DNA of 64,000 bases from Saccharibacillus sp. CPCC 101409 (GTDB taxonomy: Bacteria > Bacillota > Bacilli > Paenibacillales > Paenibacillaceae), in NCBI RefSeq assembly GCF_030518235.1, contig NZ_JAULSA010000009.1, positions 157,950 through 221,949 on the forward strand. Direction: 5' to 3'. Below, in pieces: positions 8,606 to 18,014 of the stretch. The notes beneath the pieces were generated by a model that did not search any database, was not told the origin of the DNA, and saw nothing but the letters and a program-made list of their open reading frames with translations. The position numbers and the translations under genes are program-made. Position 1 is the stretch's first letter. Each line of letters opens with the position of its first letter.

Positions 8606-9667
8606 ATGGTTAGCGATCTGTTTGTAAATTTTTGCCTGCTGTCCTCCTTTCTATTTTTCGGGGACATGTTCGGGTATATGATTCAGGACCGGTTTACGAT
8701 CAGGCCCGCGCTGCTCAAAACGCTGTACGGAACCGCGCTGGGTTTGTTCGGCGTGCTTCAGATGATGTTTACGTTCGAACTGCCCAACGGCATGCTTCTG
8801 GACTTCCGCCAGCTCTCGATCATGGTCTCCGCGGCGCTCGGGGGCGTGTGGCCGGCGCTGCTGACTTCTTCGATTATTGCGGCGGGACGCCTGATTATCG
8901 CGGGAGAAGTGAACGTTTCGGCGCTGATCGGCGCATTTGCGGCCCTGCTGACGTTCGCTGCCGTAGCGCCCGCTTTTCTGCTGCGGATTTCGTTCGAAAA
9001 GCAGTGGGCGACCGCTGCCCTGACGTCCATGCTGCTGGCGATCGGGCTGATCTATTACCGGCTCGGTCCGGCGGGCATTCCGCTCATCCTGCTGCTGGCG
9101 GCCGTCCAGATCGTCGCCTGCCTCTTCACGTATCTGCTGATGCGCTATCTGCGTACCGCGCGCGAACTGCACACGGCGCTCAAACAGGATATCGAGCACG
9201 ATTTCCTGACGGGTCTGTACAACTCGCGCGGCTTCGAATCCCGGTATCGCATGGCCGTCGCTTCGGGCAGTCCGTTCGCGCTGCTGCTGATGGATATCGA
9301 TCATTTCAAAAAAGTGAACGATACATACGGACATCCGGCGGGCGACGCGGTCCTGATCCAGCTCGGCAAGATCCTGCGGGAAGGCGTGCGCAGGATCGGG
9401 TGCAGTTCGCGCAAAGGCGGGGAAGAATTCGCGATCATCCTGCGCCCGTGCGACGCGAAGAAAGCGTACGAGACGGCCGAGAAACTGCGCAGGCAGATCG
9501 AAGAAACCGACTTCGTGCTGCCCGAAGGCCGCGTGATCCGTATCACCGTCTCGCTCGGCATCGGCATGTACCCGCGTTTCTCGGAAAACGAACTGGTCGA
9601 AGAAACCGACCGCGCCCTCTACCGCGCCAAAGAAGCGGGGCGCAACCGCGGGGAGCTGGCGGGCTGA
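8606..9667 (+). CDS. Membrane diguanylate cyclase (5TM-LYT type sensor plus GGDEF)
   Basis: 353 residues. Six or so hydrophobic segments fill residues 1-190, with the M-x-D-F-R-Q/G-G-V-W-P-A pattern of the 5TMR-LYT sensor family. A GGDEF domain follows with an intact active loop G-G-E-E-F at 271-275, so it should make cyclic di-GMP from two GTP. The inhibitory RxxD site upstream of the loop reads R-R-I-G, lacking the Asp, which suggests no product feedback through the canonical I-site. ATG at 8606 follows GGAGGAAGAGG; a GTG 36 bases earlier lacks a ribosome site. Confidence 0.85.
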   Translation: MVSDLFVNFCLLSSFLFFGDMFGYMIQDRFTIRPALLKTLYGTALGLFGVLQMMFTFELPNGMLLDFRQLSIMVSAALGGVWPALLTSSIIAAGRLIIAGEVNVSALIGAFAALLTFAAVAPAFLLRISFEKQWATAALTSMLLAIGLIYYRLGPAGIPLILLLAAVQIVACLFTYLLMRYLRTARELHTALKQDIEHDFLTGLYNSRGFESRYRMAVASGSPFALLLMDIDHFKKVNDTYGHPAGDAVLIQLGKILREGVRRIGCSSRKGGEEFAIILRPCDAKKAYETAEKLRRQIEETDFVLPEGRVIRITVSLGIGMYPRFSENELVEETDRALYRAKEAGRNRGELAG

Positions 9668-10043
9668 AAAAAAGAGCCTTTACGGCTCTCGGGCTGTCGA
9701 GAAAGCCGGGTAGGGTACCAAACGGAAAATAGCGGCACAGGTACATTTATTTTGGGCGAAATGCTTTGATTTCTTCAAATAGCGACGCAGGTGCAGCTAT
9801 TCGGGAGCCAAAAGCCGAATCGAAGCGGAAAAGCACGAAATAAGTGTATGAGCGCAGTTATTTTCTCGAAAACGCAAAATTAAGCCGGAATAAGGGTATA
9901 TACGTATCTATTTCAGATTCGCCTTGCCGATTGCTTTAGTTTTCCAGCCCTTTCCCCGACCTTTTATTCCAATCGAACCTATCTAGTTAGATTTGCATCC
10001 AATCGTTTCTCGACAATCCAGAGCCTTTACGGCTCTTTTTTTA
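9667..10043. repeat. Inverted repeat bracket: duplicated outward-facing terminator hairpins
   Basis: The same 17-base hairpin (AGAGCCTTTACGGCTCT) occurs at 9673-9689 and 10020-10036. The left copy has an A-run on its outer side and the right copy a T-run, so each terminates transcription leaving the bracket. Inside them TGTCGAGAAA (9694-9703) is inverted as TTTCTCGACA (10007-10016). The arms together form an imperfect inverted repeat of about 38 bases around the dispersed repeat. Confidence 0.8.
9718..9979 (+). repeat. Dispersed 262-bp repeat, copy 1
   Basis: This stretch matches the reverse complement of 52741-53001 over its whole length, at roughly 80-85% identity by eye. It contains four degenerate, weakly palindromic units of about 25 bases spaced near 50 bases. 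Each begins like AAATAGC or AAATAAG and ends like GCTATTT or CTATTTC (near 9726, 9776, 9836 and 9888). No open reading frame is evident. Function unknown. Confidence 0.8.
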
Positions 10044-10164
10044 TTCGACTTAGTCCGTGTCCAAAAAGTGACGACGGATGAACCCCGGCGCCGAACATGC
10101 TAGGATGAAGAAACGGAGACACCCGGCGCAAACGCCGGAGACCGGGGAAGGATGATGCATCGGG

Positions 10165-12561
10165 ATGCTTCAGCTCAAATCGATTTCGAAAAGGTACACG
10201 ACCGGGGAATTCACCCAGACCGCTTTGGATAACGTGGACCTGTCCTTCCGGGAAAATGAATTTGTCGCGATACTGGGACCGAGCGGTTCGGGCAAAACGA
10301 CCTGCCTCAACGTAATCGGGGGACTCGACCGGTACGACGAAGGCGACCTGATTATCAACGGGCGTTCGACGCGCGATTTCAAAGACGGCGACTGGGATGC
10401 GTACCGCAACAACAGCGTCGGTTTTATTTTTCAAAGCTACAATCTGATCTCGCACATGAGCATCGTCGGCAATGTGGAAATGGGCATGACGCTCAGCGGA
10501 ATCGGCCCTGCGGCGCGGCGAAGCAAAGCCGAAGCCGTGCTGGAGCGGGTCGGGCTTAAAGAACACCTGCACAAAAAGCCGGGCCAGCTCTCGGGCGGAC
10601 AAATGCAGCGCGTCGCGATCGCCCGCGCGCTGGCGAACGATCCCGATATTATCCTGGCCGACGAACCGACGGGAGCGCTGGACACGGCGACGAGCGAACA
10701 GATCCTGGAGCTGATCCGCGAGATCGCCAGCGACAAGCTGGTCGTGATGGTCACGCACAATCCCGATCTGGCGCAGCGCTACGCGGGCCGGATCGTGGAA
10801 TTCCGCGACGGACAGATTGTCTCGGACAGCAACCCGCCGGAAACGGAAGCGGAGAATCCGAATTACCGGCTGAAAAAAACGGCGATGAGCTATCTGACCG
10901 CGCTCAAGCTGTCGGGCCGCAACGTATTGACCAAGAAGTGGAGAACGGCGCTGACCGCGTTCGCTTCCAGTATCGGCATTATCGGCATCGCGCTGATCCT
11001 TTCGCTCTCGAACGGATTCGACAAGCAGATCAGCACCTACGAATCGGGCGCGCTGTCGAACTTCCCGGTGACGATCAGCCGGACCGCGGCCAATGTCGAT
11101 CTGTCGGCCGGACCGCCGTCGATGCGGGACGATTCGGCGGAAGGCCTACCTGAATTTCCGTCGCAGACGGAAGTGTATCCGCACGATCCGAGCATCAATA
11201 TGGTGCTGCACAGCAACAAGATCACGGACGAATATTTGCAGTATTTGAACGGGATCGAGCCCGGTCTGCTGGACGGTGTGTCGTACACGCGGCAGGTGAA
11301 TATGAACGTATTGAAAAAGCAGGGAAACGCGGCGACGGAAGTCGATCTCGGCGAAGCGAATTTTACCGCGTATCCGTCGAAGCCGACCGGAACGGAAGGC
11401 AGCTATCTGGAGCAGGTGTACGATGTGCTGGCCGGAAGTTATCCGGCTTCGCCGAACGATCTGGTACTGGTCGTGGACGAATATAACCGGGTCGATACCT
11501 CGGTGCTGGAAGCGCTCGGTTTCGATTACGAAGCGCCGGAGATTTCGTTCGACGATATCGTCGGGCGCGAATACAAACTGATCGGCAACGACGAGTTTTA
11601 CAAACAGGCGGGCGGCGGATTGTTCGCGCTGAACGGAAGCGCGGCCGATCTGAGCAATTTGTACGATTCGGCCGGCGCCCGGACGCTGACCATTTCCGGC
11701 ATCGTGCGGGAAAAAGCCGATTCGCCCATGTCCACGCTGGACCCGGGCATTGGCTACTCCGACGAGCTGGCCGAAGACTTTATCGACGGGGCGGAGGCGT
11801 CGGCGATCGTGCTCGCGCAGGAGAAAAACACCGCGGCCAACGTGCTCAGCGGACAGCCGTTCCGCGCCGGAGGGCTCGATCTGGGCGGCGCGGCGTTCGG
11901 CCCGGCCGCGATGATGCGCGGCGTATCCGGCGGCGCGTCCGATCCCGCCGACGCCACGACGCAGCAGCAGGCGCTGGCGGCGTTGGGCGCTTCGGCGGAA
12001 CCGGCTTCGATCTCGCTGTATCCCAAAGACTTTAACGCCAAGGAAAAGATCGTTGCTTATCTCGACCGCTGGAACGAAGGGCGCGAAGACGAAGCGAAGA
12101 TCGTGTACACCGACCTGGCGGCGACCGTAACCAGCCTGTCCAGCGGAATCATGAACGGCATCACGATCGTGCTGATCGCGTTCGCTTCCATTTCGCTGTT
12201 CGTATCGCTGATTATGATCGGCATCATTACGTATATCTCGGTGCTGGAGCGGACCAAAGAGATCGGCGTGCTGCGGGCGCTGGGCGCGCGCAAGAAAGAC
12301 ATTACCCGCGTGTTCAACGCGGAGACGTTTATCATCGGCGCGGCGTCGGGACTGCTCGGCATCGGGATCGCTTACCTGTTAACGATTCCGATTAACATGG
12401 TGCTCAAATCGCTGACGGATCTGTCCGGGGTCGCCGTGCTCAATCCGCTGCATGCGCTGCTGCTGGTTGTGCTCAGCGTGGGACTGACCATGCTCGGAGG
12501 CTTTATCCCCGCCAAATTCGCTTCGCGCAAAGACCCCGTGGCGGCGCTGCGCAGCGAGTAA
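10165..12561 (+). CDS. MacB-type ABC exporter: fused ATPase and FtsX-like permease
   Basis: 798 residues. The N-terminal ATPase (1-225) has Walker [10 protein letters not shown] near 39-47, signature L-S-G-G-Q, and Walker [13 protein letters not shown], the LolD/MacB class. A membrane segment near 265-285 is followed by a large external domain (about 290-660). Three C-terminal segments carry the FtsX core with [12 protein letters not shown]. MacB-type transporters act by mechanotransmission on peptides, antibiotics or lipoproteins rather than by substrate channelling. No membrane-fusion partner is adjacent. ATG at 10165 has only a moderate ribosome site (GGGGAAGG, 13 bases away). Confidence 0.87.
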   Translation: MLQLKSISKRYTTGEFTQTALDNVDLSFRENEFVAILGPSGSGKTTCLNVIGGLDRYDEGDLIINGRSTRDFKDGDWDAYRNNSVGFIFQSYNLISHMSIVGNVEMGMTLSGIGPAARRSKAEAVLERVGLKEHLHKKPGQLSGGQMQRVAIARALANDPDIILADEPTGALDTATSEQILELIREIASDKLVVMVTHNPDLAQRYAGRIVEFRDGQIVSDSNPPETEAENPNYRLKKTAMSYLTALKLSGRNVLTKKWRTALTAFASSIGIIGIALILSLSNGFDKQISTYESGALSNFPVTISRTAANVDLSAGPPSMRDDSAEGLPEFPSQTEVYPHDPSINMVLHSNKITDEYLQYLNGIEPGLLDGVSYTRQVNMNVLKKQGNAATEVDLGEANFTAYPSKPTGTEGSYLEQVYDVLAGSYPASPNDLVLVVDEYNRVDTSVLEALGFDYEAPEISFDDIVGREYKLIGNDEFYKQAGGGLFALNGSAADLSNLYDSAGARTLTISGIVREKADSPMSTLDPGIGYSDELAEDFIDGAEASAIVLAQEKNTAANVLSGQPFRAGGLDLGGAAFGPAAMMRGVSGGASDPADATTQQQALAALGASAEPASISLYPKDFNAKEKIVAYLDRWNEGREDEAKIVYTDLAATVTSLSSGIMNGITIVLIAFASISLFVSLIMIGIITYISVLERTKEIGVLRALGARKKDITRVFNAETFIIGAASGLLGIGIAYLLTIPINMVLKSLTDLSGVAVLNPLHALLLVVLSVGLTMLGGFIPAKFASRKDPVAALRSE

Positions 12562-12711
12562 TAAGCGCGGCATCGGCATGCGCCGGACGCGCCTGCCGTT
12601 TACGGAGCGGGAGACGATTGTTTCGCTCTCTAACCGTTTGGTGAAAAAGCGGTAAAGCGAACCGCATACGTTGTCGGTTTCGCGTCGCTGTTTATACGGG
12701 GAGGGATTGCG

Positions 12712-12810
12712 ATGAAGAAGCTGCTTCGAACGGTCGGCACGATCGTCACGGTGATTACCACGGCCAAACAGGTCATCAATCTCGTCCAGGGAATGCGCAG
12801 AAAGCGCTGA
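12712..12810 (+). CDS. 32-residue basic hydrophobic peptide
   Basis: A short reading frame with a strong ribosome site, GGGGAGGG at 12698-12705, six bases before the ATG, and followed by a clear terminator. The peptide begins M-K-K-L-L-R-T-V, has a Val/Ile/Thr-rich amphipathic middle and ends R-R-K-R. It looks like a small membrane-associated peptide. No family is recognised. It could be the final cistron of the exporter operon (150 bases downstream) or independent; the spacing plus terminator makes a real gene likely. Confidence 0.55.
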   Translation: MKKLLRTVGTIVTVITTAKQVINLVQGMRRKR

Positions 12811-12870
12811 TCGCCCGGGCCCGGAGATTGTATGGATCAGCCTGCGCGCCGCAGGCGCGGATAGACAACG

Positions 12871-12895
12871 AGAGATCCTTCGGGGTCTCTTTTTT
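12871..12895 (+). terminator. Intrinsic terminator with TTCG loop
   Basis: Eight-bp stem AGAGATCC / GGGTCTCT (one G-T pair) closed by TTCG and followed by six T residues. Confidence 0.85.
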
Positions 12896-12945
12896 ACGGG
12901 ATGGATTACCGGACACGGGGCCGCCGTTTGCCGCGATAAAAAAAG

Positions 12946-12984
12946 TTGACAGGTATCCGCAAAAGATTTATCTTTAATTAAAGA
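12946..12984 (+). promoter_or_regulatory. Promoter with palindromic MarR-type operator
   Basis: TTGACA at 12946-12951, 17 bases, then TATCTT at 12969-12974. A perfect palindrome TCTTTAATTAAAGA (12971-12984) overlaps the -10. It is placed for autorepression of the MarR gene at 13052. A related broken site, CTTTGGATTAAAG, lies just upstream of the dioxygenase gene near 13616-13628. Confidence 0.7.
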
Positions 12985-13051
12985 AGTTTAAATCAAAGTT
13001 TTTGGGTTTAAAGCAGATCTATTCATTATTGAATCGGGGAGGCGAGGAACG

Positions 13052-13546
13052 ATGACGCAATCCAAAGAAGCGAATCTGCCGGACGGCGGACATCCTGCGG
13101 AGAACGAAGATCGTAACGTCGAGGCGGCGTCGCTCAATCTGTTCGTGATTCTGTCCAAAGCCTACAAGAACGTGATGGACCGCGCGGTCAAGGATATGAA
13201 GCGGCACGGCTTGTCGCCTTCGGAATTTACGATTCTCGAAGTGCTGTACAACAAAGGCCGTTTTCCGCTCCAGCAGATCGGCGAGAAGATTCTGATTACG
13301 AGCGGCAGCGTGACTTACAATATCGACAAGCTCGAGAAGCGCGAACTGCTGCGGCGCGTGCCGAGTCCCGACGATCGCAGAGTGATTTACGCCGAGATTA
13401 CGGAAGCCGGCATCAAGCTGTTCGACGATATTTTTCCCCGGCATGCGGCGGCGGTTAGCGAAATCATGAGCGGATTGAACGCCGAAGAAACGGAAGCCGC
13501 GGCGGAACTGCTCAAGAAGCTGGGCCGTGGAGCGGAGCGCGGTTAG
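13052..13546 (+). CDS. mhqR: MarR-family repressor, MhqR-like
   Basis: 164 residues: a winged helix-turn-helix repressor. The DNA-binding part (about 50-115) reads L-S-P-S-E-F-T-I-L-E-V-L and then L-(x)n-I-T-S-G-S-V-T-Y-N-I-D-K-L-E and the wing R-x-x-S-P-D-D-R-R, the MarR hallmark. GGGGAGG precedes ATG 13052. It is followed by a VOC dioxygenase and an alpha/beta hydrolase, the gene content of the Bacillus subtilis MhqR regulon that responds to catechols and quinones; the name rests on this context and on the operator, not on a ligand-binding signature. Confidence 0.72.
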   Translation: MTQSKEANLPDGGHPAENEDRNVEAASLNLFVILSKAYKNVMDRAVKDMKRHGLSPSEFTILEVLYNKGRFPLQQIGEKILITSGSVTYNIDKLEKRELLRRVPSPDDRRVIYAEITEAGIKLFDDIFPRHAAAVSEIMSGLNAEETEAAAELLKKLGRGAERG

Positions 13547-13673
13547 CCGGGCTGCGCTTCTCTACGATAGAGTTAGCTGAGAATCGGACACACGAATTTT
13601 TTGCGGATATTATACTTTGGATTAAAGATTTTTAAATGCGAATTAAACAGCTTATATCAAAAAGGAGTGTTTC

Positions 13674-14636
13674 ATGATGACTTTGCAAACGGCGGGCATC
13701 CACCATATCACGGCTTTCGCGGGCGATCCGCAGGCCAATGTCGATTTTTACGCGGGCGTGCTCGGACTTCGTCTGGTGAAGAAAACGATCAACTTCGACG
13801 CGCCGGATGTGTATCATCTGTACTTTGGCAGCGAACAGGGCGATCCGGGCACCATCATCACCTTCTTCCCGTTCCCCGGAGCGCGCAGAGGCCGGATCGG
13901 CGGCGGACAGGTCGGTTTTACGACTTATGTCATTCCTGTGGGCGCGATGGATTTCTGGATCGAACGGCTGAAAGGTTTCGGGATGTCGTTTACGCGCTCG
14001 GAACGTTTCGGCGAACGGTATATTCAATTCAAAGACAACGAAGGGCTTCAGCTCGAACTGGTGGAACGCGAGCAGGGACCGGCCGCGACCTGGTCGTTCG
14101 GCGGCGTGCCTGCGGACAAAGCGGTTAAAGGCTTCGGCGGCGCGGTGCTGTACAGCGTGAATCCGGAGAGAACCGCTTATGCGCTGGAGCATGTGCTCGG
14201 CATGGAGCGGATCGGGGAATTCAACGGTTTTGTCCGCTTCCGCGCGTCGGGCGAACTGGGCAACCTGATCGATCTGCCGATGGCGGCGGCTCCGTGGGGA
14301 GCGGGCGGCGCGGGTACGGTGCACCATATCGCCTGGCGCGCCGCGGACTTTGAGCAGCACGAACTGTGGCGGACGCAGGTAAGCGGCAGCGGTTTTCAGC
14401 CGACGCCGGTGGTGGACCGTCAGTACTTCAACGCGGTCTATTTCCGGGAAGAAGGCGGCATCCTGTTCGAGATTGCGACCGATCCGCCGGGATTCGCCGT
14501 CGACGAAGCGGCGGAAACGCTGGGCGGGAAGCTGATGCTTCCGGCCTGGTTCGAAGAGCGCCGCGCCGAGCTGGAAAACAATTTGCTGCCGATTACCGTG
14601 CGGGAGGTGGGCGGCAGAACCGGGGACGGCGTTTGA
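13674..14636 (+). CDS. Ring-cleaving dioxygenase of the VOC family (MhqO/MhqE type)
   Basis: About 320 residues with two vicinal-oxygen-chelate repeats. Likely metal ligands are His10/11 in H-H-I-T-A-F, a second H-H-I-A-W near 217, and Glu266 in L-F-E-I-A-T-D-P-P-G-F. This set and the ending match the MhqA/MhqE/MhqO group that opens hydroquinone- or catechol-like rings. AAAGGAGTG at 13661-13669 precedes ATG 13674 (ATG 13677 is possible). A promoter-like TATACT and an imperfect copy of the upstream palindrome lie before it, so it may have its own MarR-controlled promoter. Confidence 0.82.
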   Translation: MMTLQTAGIHHITAFAGDPQANVDFYAGVLGLRLVKKTINFDAPDVYHLYFGSEQGDPGTIITFFPFPGARRGRIGGGQVGFTTYVIPVGAMDFWIERLKGFGMSFTRSERFGERYIQFKDNEGLQLELVEREQGPAATWSFGGVPADKAVKGFGGAVLYSVNPERTAYALEHVLGMERIGEFNGFVRFRASGELGNLIDLPMAAAPWGAGGAGTVHHIAWRAADFEQHELWRTQVSGSGFQPTPVVDRQYFNAVYFREEGGILFEIATDPPGFAVDEAAETLGGKLMLPAWFEERRAELENNLLPITVREVGGRTGDGV

Positions 14637-14669
14637 ACACGGTCGTATATTAGGAAAGGGGAGAACGAA

Positions 14670-15314
14670 ATGAGGCATATTTTTAAAAAAGGAAGCGAAG
14701 AAAGCCTGCCGGTGCTGGTGCTGTTTCACGGAACGGGCGGGACGGAGCACGATCTGATTCCGCTGGCCGAAACGATCGCGCCGGGCGCGTCGATCCTGTC
14801 GCTGCGCGGCAATGTTTCGGAGAACGGCATGTCCCGCTTTTTCCGGCGGCTGGCGGAAGGCGTGTTCGACGAGGAAGACCTGGTCTTCCGTACGAACGAG
14901 ATCTGGGATTTTCTGACGCGGGCGGCTTCGGAATACGATTTCGATCCGGCCAATCTGGTGGCGCTGGGGTATTCCAACGGCGCGAATATCGCCGCCAGCT
15001 TGATCTTCCACGACGGCGGAGTGTTCCGCGGCGCGCTGCTGCACCATCCGATGGTGCCGATCCGCGGCCTTGAACTGCCGGACCTGAGCGCGGTGAACGT
15101 GTTTGTCGGCGCGGGTCGCAACGACGGCATGGTGCCGTCTTCCAATACGGAAGAGCTGATCGGGCTGCTCGAAAGCGCGGGCGCTTCGGTCGCGGCCAGC
15201 TGGGAACACGCAGGCCATCAGCTGACGCGCAGCGAAGCGGACGCGGCGGGCCGCTGGTTTGCGGAACATTTCGGCGGCGCGGACGGCGAAAGCGAGCAGG
15301 AAAGCGGACAATAA
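14670..15314 (+). CDS. Alpha/beta hydrolase, MhqD-like carboxylesterase
   Basis: 214 residues with the carboxylesterase/phospholipase fold: oxyanion region L-F-H-G-T-G-G, nucleophile elbow G-Y-S-N-G (Ser near 102), Asp near 152 in R-N-D-G-M-V-P and His near 183 in A-G-H-Q-L. It lies 33 bases after the dioxygenase with a GGAAAGGGGAG ribosome site, so they form one unit. In Bacillus the paralogue MhqD contributes to quinone resistance by an uncertain reaction. The protein ends in a Glu/Ser tail just before a strong terminator. Confidence 0.8.
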   Translation: MRHIFKKGSEESLPVLVLFHGTGGTEHDLIPLAETIAPGASILSLRGNVSENGMSRFFRRLAEGVFDEEDLVFRTNEIWDFLTRAASEYDFDPANLVALGYSNGANIAASLIFHDGGVFRGALLHHPMVPIRGLELPDLSAVNVFVGAGRNDGMVPSSNTEELIGLLESAGASVAASWEHAGHQLTRSEADAAGRWFAEHFGGADGESEQESGQ

Positions 15315-15333
15315 AAGATAAGCGCAGCAAACG

Positions 15334-15370
15334 ACAAAGAACCCGCCGCATTCCCGGACGGGTTCTTTGT
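15334..15370. terminator. Strong terminator after the mhq-like genes
   Basis: Perfect 12-bp stem ACAAAGAACCCG (15334-15345) with CGGGTTCTTTGT (15359-15370). Confidence 0.8.
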
Positions 15371-15531
15371 ACGGTGTCCGCTGCGCGCCTCTTGGCAGGG
15401 AGCAAAACGGGCGGCGGTTCTTGCCGCAGCACGCTTCGGCGGGTACACTAAGACTATTGAAGAAAAAGCCGCTCGACCGGCGCGGCGGCACACCGATTTG
15501 CGATGACGGAAAGCGAAAGGGGCGACCCGAA

Positions 15532-16749
15532 ATGGAGAAAGCTGCTTATACGCTGAGCAAGCAGCAGGCCGGACGTTTTTTGTTCGATTATCACGGCTTG
15601 TCGCACGCATTCGATTCGGCAGGCAAAGACGGTATTCTGGCTTACGTACGCCGCGTCGGCTGCATCCAGTTCGATCCGCTGAACGTGGTGGGCACCAATC
15701 CCGAGCTGGTGCTGCAATCGAGGATCGCGGATTTCCGGCGCGGCATGCTGTGGGAACTGCTGTACGAAGATCGCCGACTGGTCGATTACTGGGATAAGAA
15801 TATGTCGATCTTCGCGATAGAAGACTGGCCGTTCTTCGAACGCCACCGTCAGCGTCACCAAGCGTGGTGCCTGGCCAATCCGGCCGCCGCCGAAGCCGTG
15901 CTGGACGAGATCGGCCGGCGCGGACCGCTGTGCTCGGCCGATCTGGAATACGACGAGAAAGTCGATTGGGCCTGGGGACCGACGCGGCTGGCCCGCGCCG
16001 CGCTGGAAGGTTCGTATTTTGCCGGCCGGCTGGTCGTGCATCACAAGAAAGGCGGGCGCAAATACTACGAGCTGGCGCAGCGGATTGTCCCCGCCGAACT
16101 GTACGGCCGGCCCGATCCGTTCGAAACGGATGCCGCTTACTGGGAATGGGGACTGATGCGCCGGATCGGCAGCGTGGGCCTGCTGTGGAACCGGCCGGGC
16201 GACGCGCTGCTGATGACGGGGCTGAAAAGCGCGCCGCGCTTGAACGCTTTCGCCGCGCTGCTGGATCGCGGCGAGATCGCCCCGGTCGCGGTGGAAGGCA
16301 TCGAACATCCGCTGTATATCCGCTCCCGCGACATCGGACTGCTGGAAGCCTCGCTGATTGCGCAGCGGAAAGCGGACGGAGCGGAAGCGCAGGCGGCGGG
16401 CGAAGCCGAAGACCGCATGCGCGCCTGCATTCTGGCACCGCTCGACAATCTGCTGTGGGACCGCCGGCTGATTCTGGAGCTGTTCGGTTTCGATTACCGG
16501 TGGGAAGTGTACAAACCGGCCGCCGAGCGAAAGTACGGCTACTACGTGCTGCCGGTTATCGCAGGCGGACGCTTCGTCGCCCGGTTCGAACCGGAGAAAC
16601 AGCGGGGTACGGCGCCGCTTGCGATCAAGCAGTGGTGGTGGGAGGGCGGAGAAGGCGCCGATTCAGCGGTGCGGGCAAGCGTGGAACGCGCGCTGCGCCG
16701 CTTCGCGGACTCGCTCGGCACGACTTTTGAAGGAGCGCTGCCGGTATAG
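15532..16749 (+). CDS. HTH_42 winged-helix DNA glycosylase, YcaQ/AlkX-like
   Basis: 405 residues. The fold is that of the AlkZ/YcaQ family, which excises bulky alkylated bases and unhooks interstrand crosslinks. The catalytic loop appears as G-C-I-Q-F-D-P near residues 43-49, the Q-hydrophobic-D form I associate with the YcaQ branch. Further family landmarks are the Y-W-D/F-x-x-x-M-S region and the C-terminal R-W-E-V-Y-x-P-x-x-x-R-x-Y-G-Y-Y-V-L-P. ATG 15532 follows AAAGGGG; longer in-frame extension upstream overlaps the previous terminator and is rejected. A monocistronic gene with its own terminator. Confidence 0.78.
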   Translation: MEKAAYTLSKQQAGRFLFDYHGLSHAFDSAGKDGILAYVRRVGCIQFDPLNVVGTNPELVLQSRIADFRRGMLWELLYEDRRLVDYWDKNMSIFAIEDWPFFERHRQRHQAWCLANPAAAEAVLDEIGRRGPLCSADLEYDEKVDWAWGPTRLARAALEGSYFAGRLVVHHKKGGRKYYELAQRIVPAELYGRPDPFETDAAYWEWGLMRRIGSVGLLWNRPGDALLMTGLKSAPRLNAFAALLDRGEIAPVAVEGIEHPLYIRSRDIGLLEASLIAQRKADGAEAQAAGEAEDRMRACILAPLDNLLWDRRLILELFGFDYRWEVYKPAAERKYGYYVLPVIAGGRFVARFEPEKQRGTAPLAIKQWWWEGGEGADSAVRASVERALRRFADSLGTTFEGALPV

Positions 16750-16830
16750 CGAGATGATCGGCCGCCGGGTGGAAGTTGGGCACGGAACAGTCTAACTTTC
16801 CATGAATTCAACTAAAAAAGTTCGACCCCA

Positions 16831-16867
16831 AAAACGGCCTTTTTCCGGAAAAAAAGCCGTTTTTTTG
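16831..16867 (+). terminator. Intrinsic terminator
   Basis: AAAACGGC (16831-16838) pairs with GCCGTTTT, an A/T-rich inner stem flanks a CCGG loop, and a seven-T tract follows. Confidence 0.8.
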
Positions 16868-16875
16868 TTTCTGTC

Positions 16876-16934
16876 TTGACATTCCGGGAAGTACCGTCTA
16901 AACTTCGAAAAGTGTGATAATGATTATCATTGGC
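16876..16934 (+). promoter_or_regulatory. Promoter with Fur box
   Basis: TTGACA at 16876-16881, 17 bases, TAAACT at 16899-16904. A Fur operator, GATAATGATTATCATTGGC, lies at 16916-16934, matching the 19-base consensus in its first 16 positions and overlapping the expected transcription start. Iron-replete repression by Fur is the expected outcome. Confidence 0.85.
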
Positions 16935-16979
16935 GAAAGAATAAAAAAAGCCGATGATGCAAAGGGGACCTTTCCGACT

Positions 16980-17972
16980 ATGAAAACGAACAAAAAATCC
17001 TACTTAGCTGCGGCTTTCATGCTGCTGCTGGTATTCGTTTTGAGCGCCTGCGGCGGCGGGGCGCAAGAACAAAACGCAGCCTCGACGGAGCCGAAGCAGG
17101 AAGCCTCGGTCGCGGCCGCGACCGAAAATCCGGCGGACAGCGCGGCCGAAGAATCGGGAACGGTTACGTACGAATCCGAAACCGGACCTGTCGAAATCCC
17201 GGCCCACCCCGCGCGCGTCGTCGCTTTGACCAATGCGCCGAACGTGATTTCGCTCGGGATTACGCCGATCGGCGTCGATCAGTGGACGGCGGCGAATCCG
17301 CTGTTTACCGACAAGTTGAAAGAGGCGGCCATCGTCTCGGAAGAAGACCCGGAAACGATCGCCGCGCAGGCGCCGGATCTGATTATCGCCGGCGCGCATA
17401 TGAAAAACCTGGATCAGCTGAGCAAGATCGCGCCGACCGTGGTCTACACCTGGGGCAAGCTGAATTATCTGGACCAGCAGGCGGAAGTCGGCAAGCTGCT
17501 GGGCAAAGAAGCCGAAGCGCGTCAGTGGGTCGACGACTTTACCGCGAGAACCGCGGAAATCGGCGGCAGGATCAAAGCGAAATACGGCGAAGACGTCACG
17601 GTATCCGCGATCGAGCTGGACGACAAAAGCGCGTTCGTGATGGGCGACAACTGGGCGCGCGGAACCGAGATTCTGTACCAGGCCATGCAGCTCAAAATGC
17701 CGGATAAAGTCAAAGAAGCCGTCTCGGAAGAAGGCTATTACTCGCTGTCGCTCGAAGTGCTGCCCGAATATATGGGAGACTTTATCGCGGTCAGCCGCAA
17801 GCTGAACGCCGACAGCGAAATCATGGACTCCAATGTGTGGAAACAGATTCCGGCGGTCAAAGAAGGACATGTGATCGAATTCGAATCGACGGCTTCTTCG
17901 TACAGCGACCCGACGACGCTCGAATACCTGCTGGACATTTTCGAAAAAGGATTCCTGGGGGATTCGAAGTAA
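16980..17972 (+). CDS. Iron-siderophore-binding lipoprotein
   Basis: Substrate receptor of a ferric-siderophore ABC importer. 330 residues. The signal peptide ends in the lipobox L-S-A-C, followed by a linker rich in Ala/Glu/Ser and the helix-bridged periplasmic-binding fold (FhuD/YfiY type), with V-E-I-P-A-H-P-A-R-V-V near 75-85. ATG 16980 gives a proper signal peptide; an upstream ATG at 16914 would overlap the Fur box and is rejected. No permease or ATPase gene is adjacent, so this is an orphan receptor expected to feed a transporter encoded elsewhere. Confidence 0.87.
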   Translation: MKTNKKSYLAAAFMLLLVFVLSACGGGAQEQNAASTEPKQEASVAAATENPADSAAEESGTVTYESETGPVEIPAHPARVVALTNAPNVISLGITPIGVDQWTAANPLFTDKLKEAAIVSEEDPETIAAQAPDLIIAGAHMKNLDQLSKIAPTVVYTWGKLNYLDQQAEVGKLLGKEAEARQWVDDFTARTAEIGGRIKAKYGEDVTVSAIELDDKSAFVMGDNWARGTEILYQAMQLKMPDKVKEAVSEEGYYSLSLEVLPEYMGDFIAVSRKLNADSEIMDSNVWKQIPAVKEGHVIEFESTASSYSDPTTLEYLLDIFEKGFLGDSK

Positions 17973-18014
17973 AAGCGTACAAGAGCGAAGATTCGCCGCG
18001 CATGTACCTTTTGC

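Noticed and set aside
16914..16979. Start of the siderophore receptor at ATG 16914
   Set aside because: That ATG is inside the Fur box at the transcription start and would place 22 charged residues before the signal peptide.
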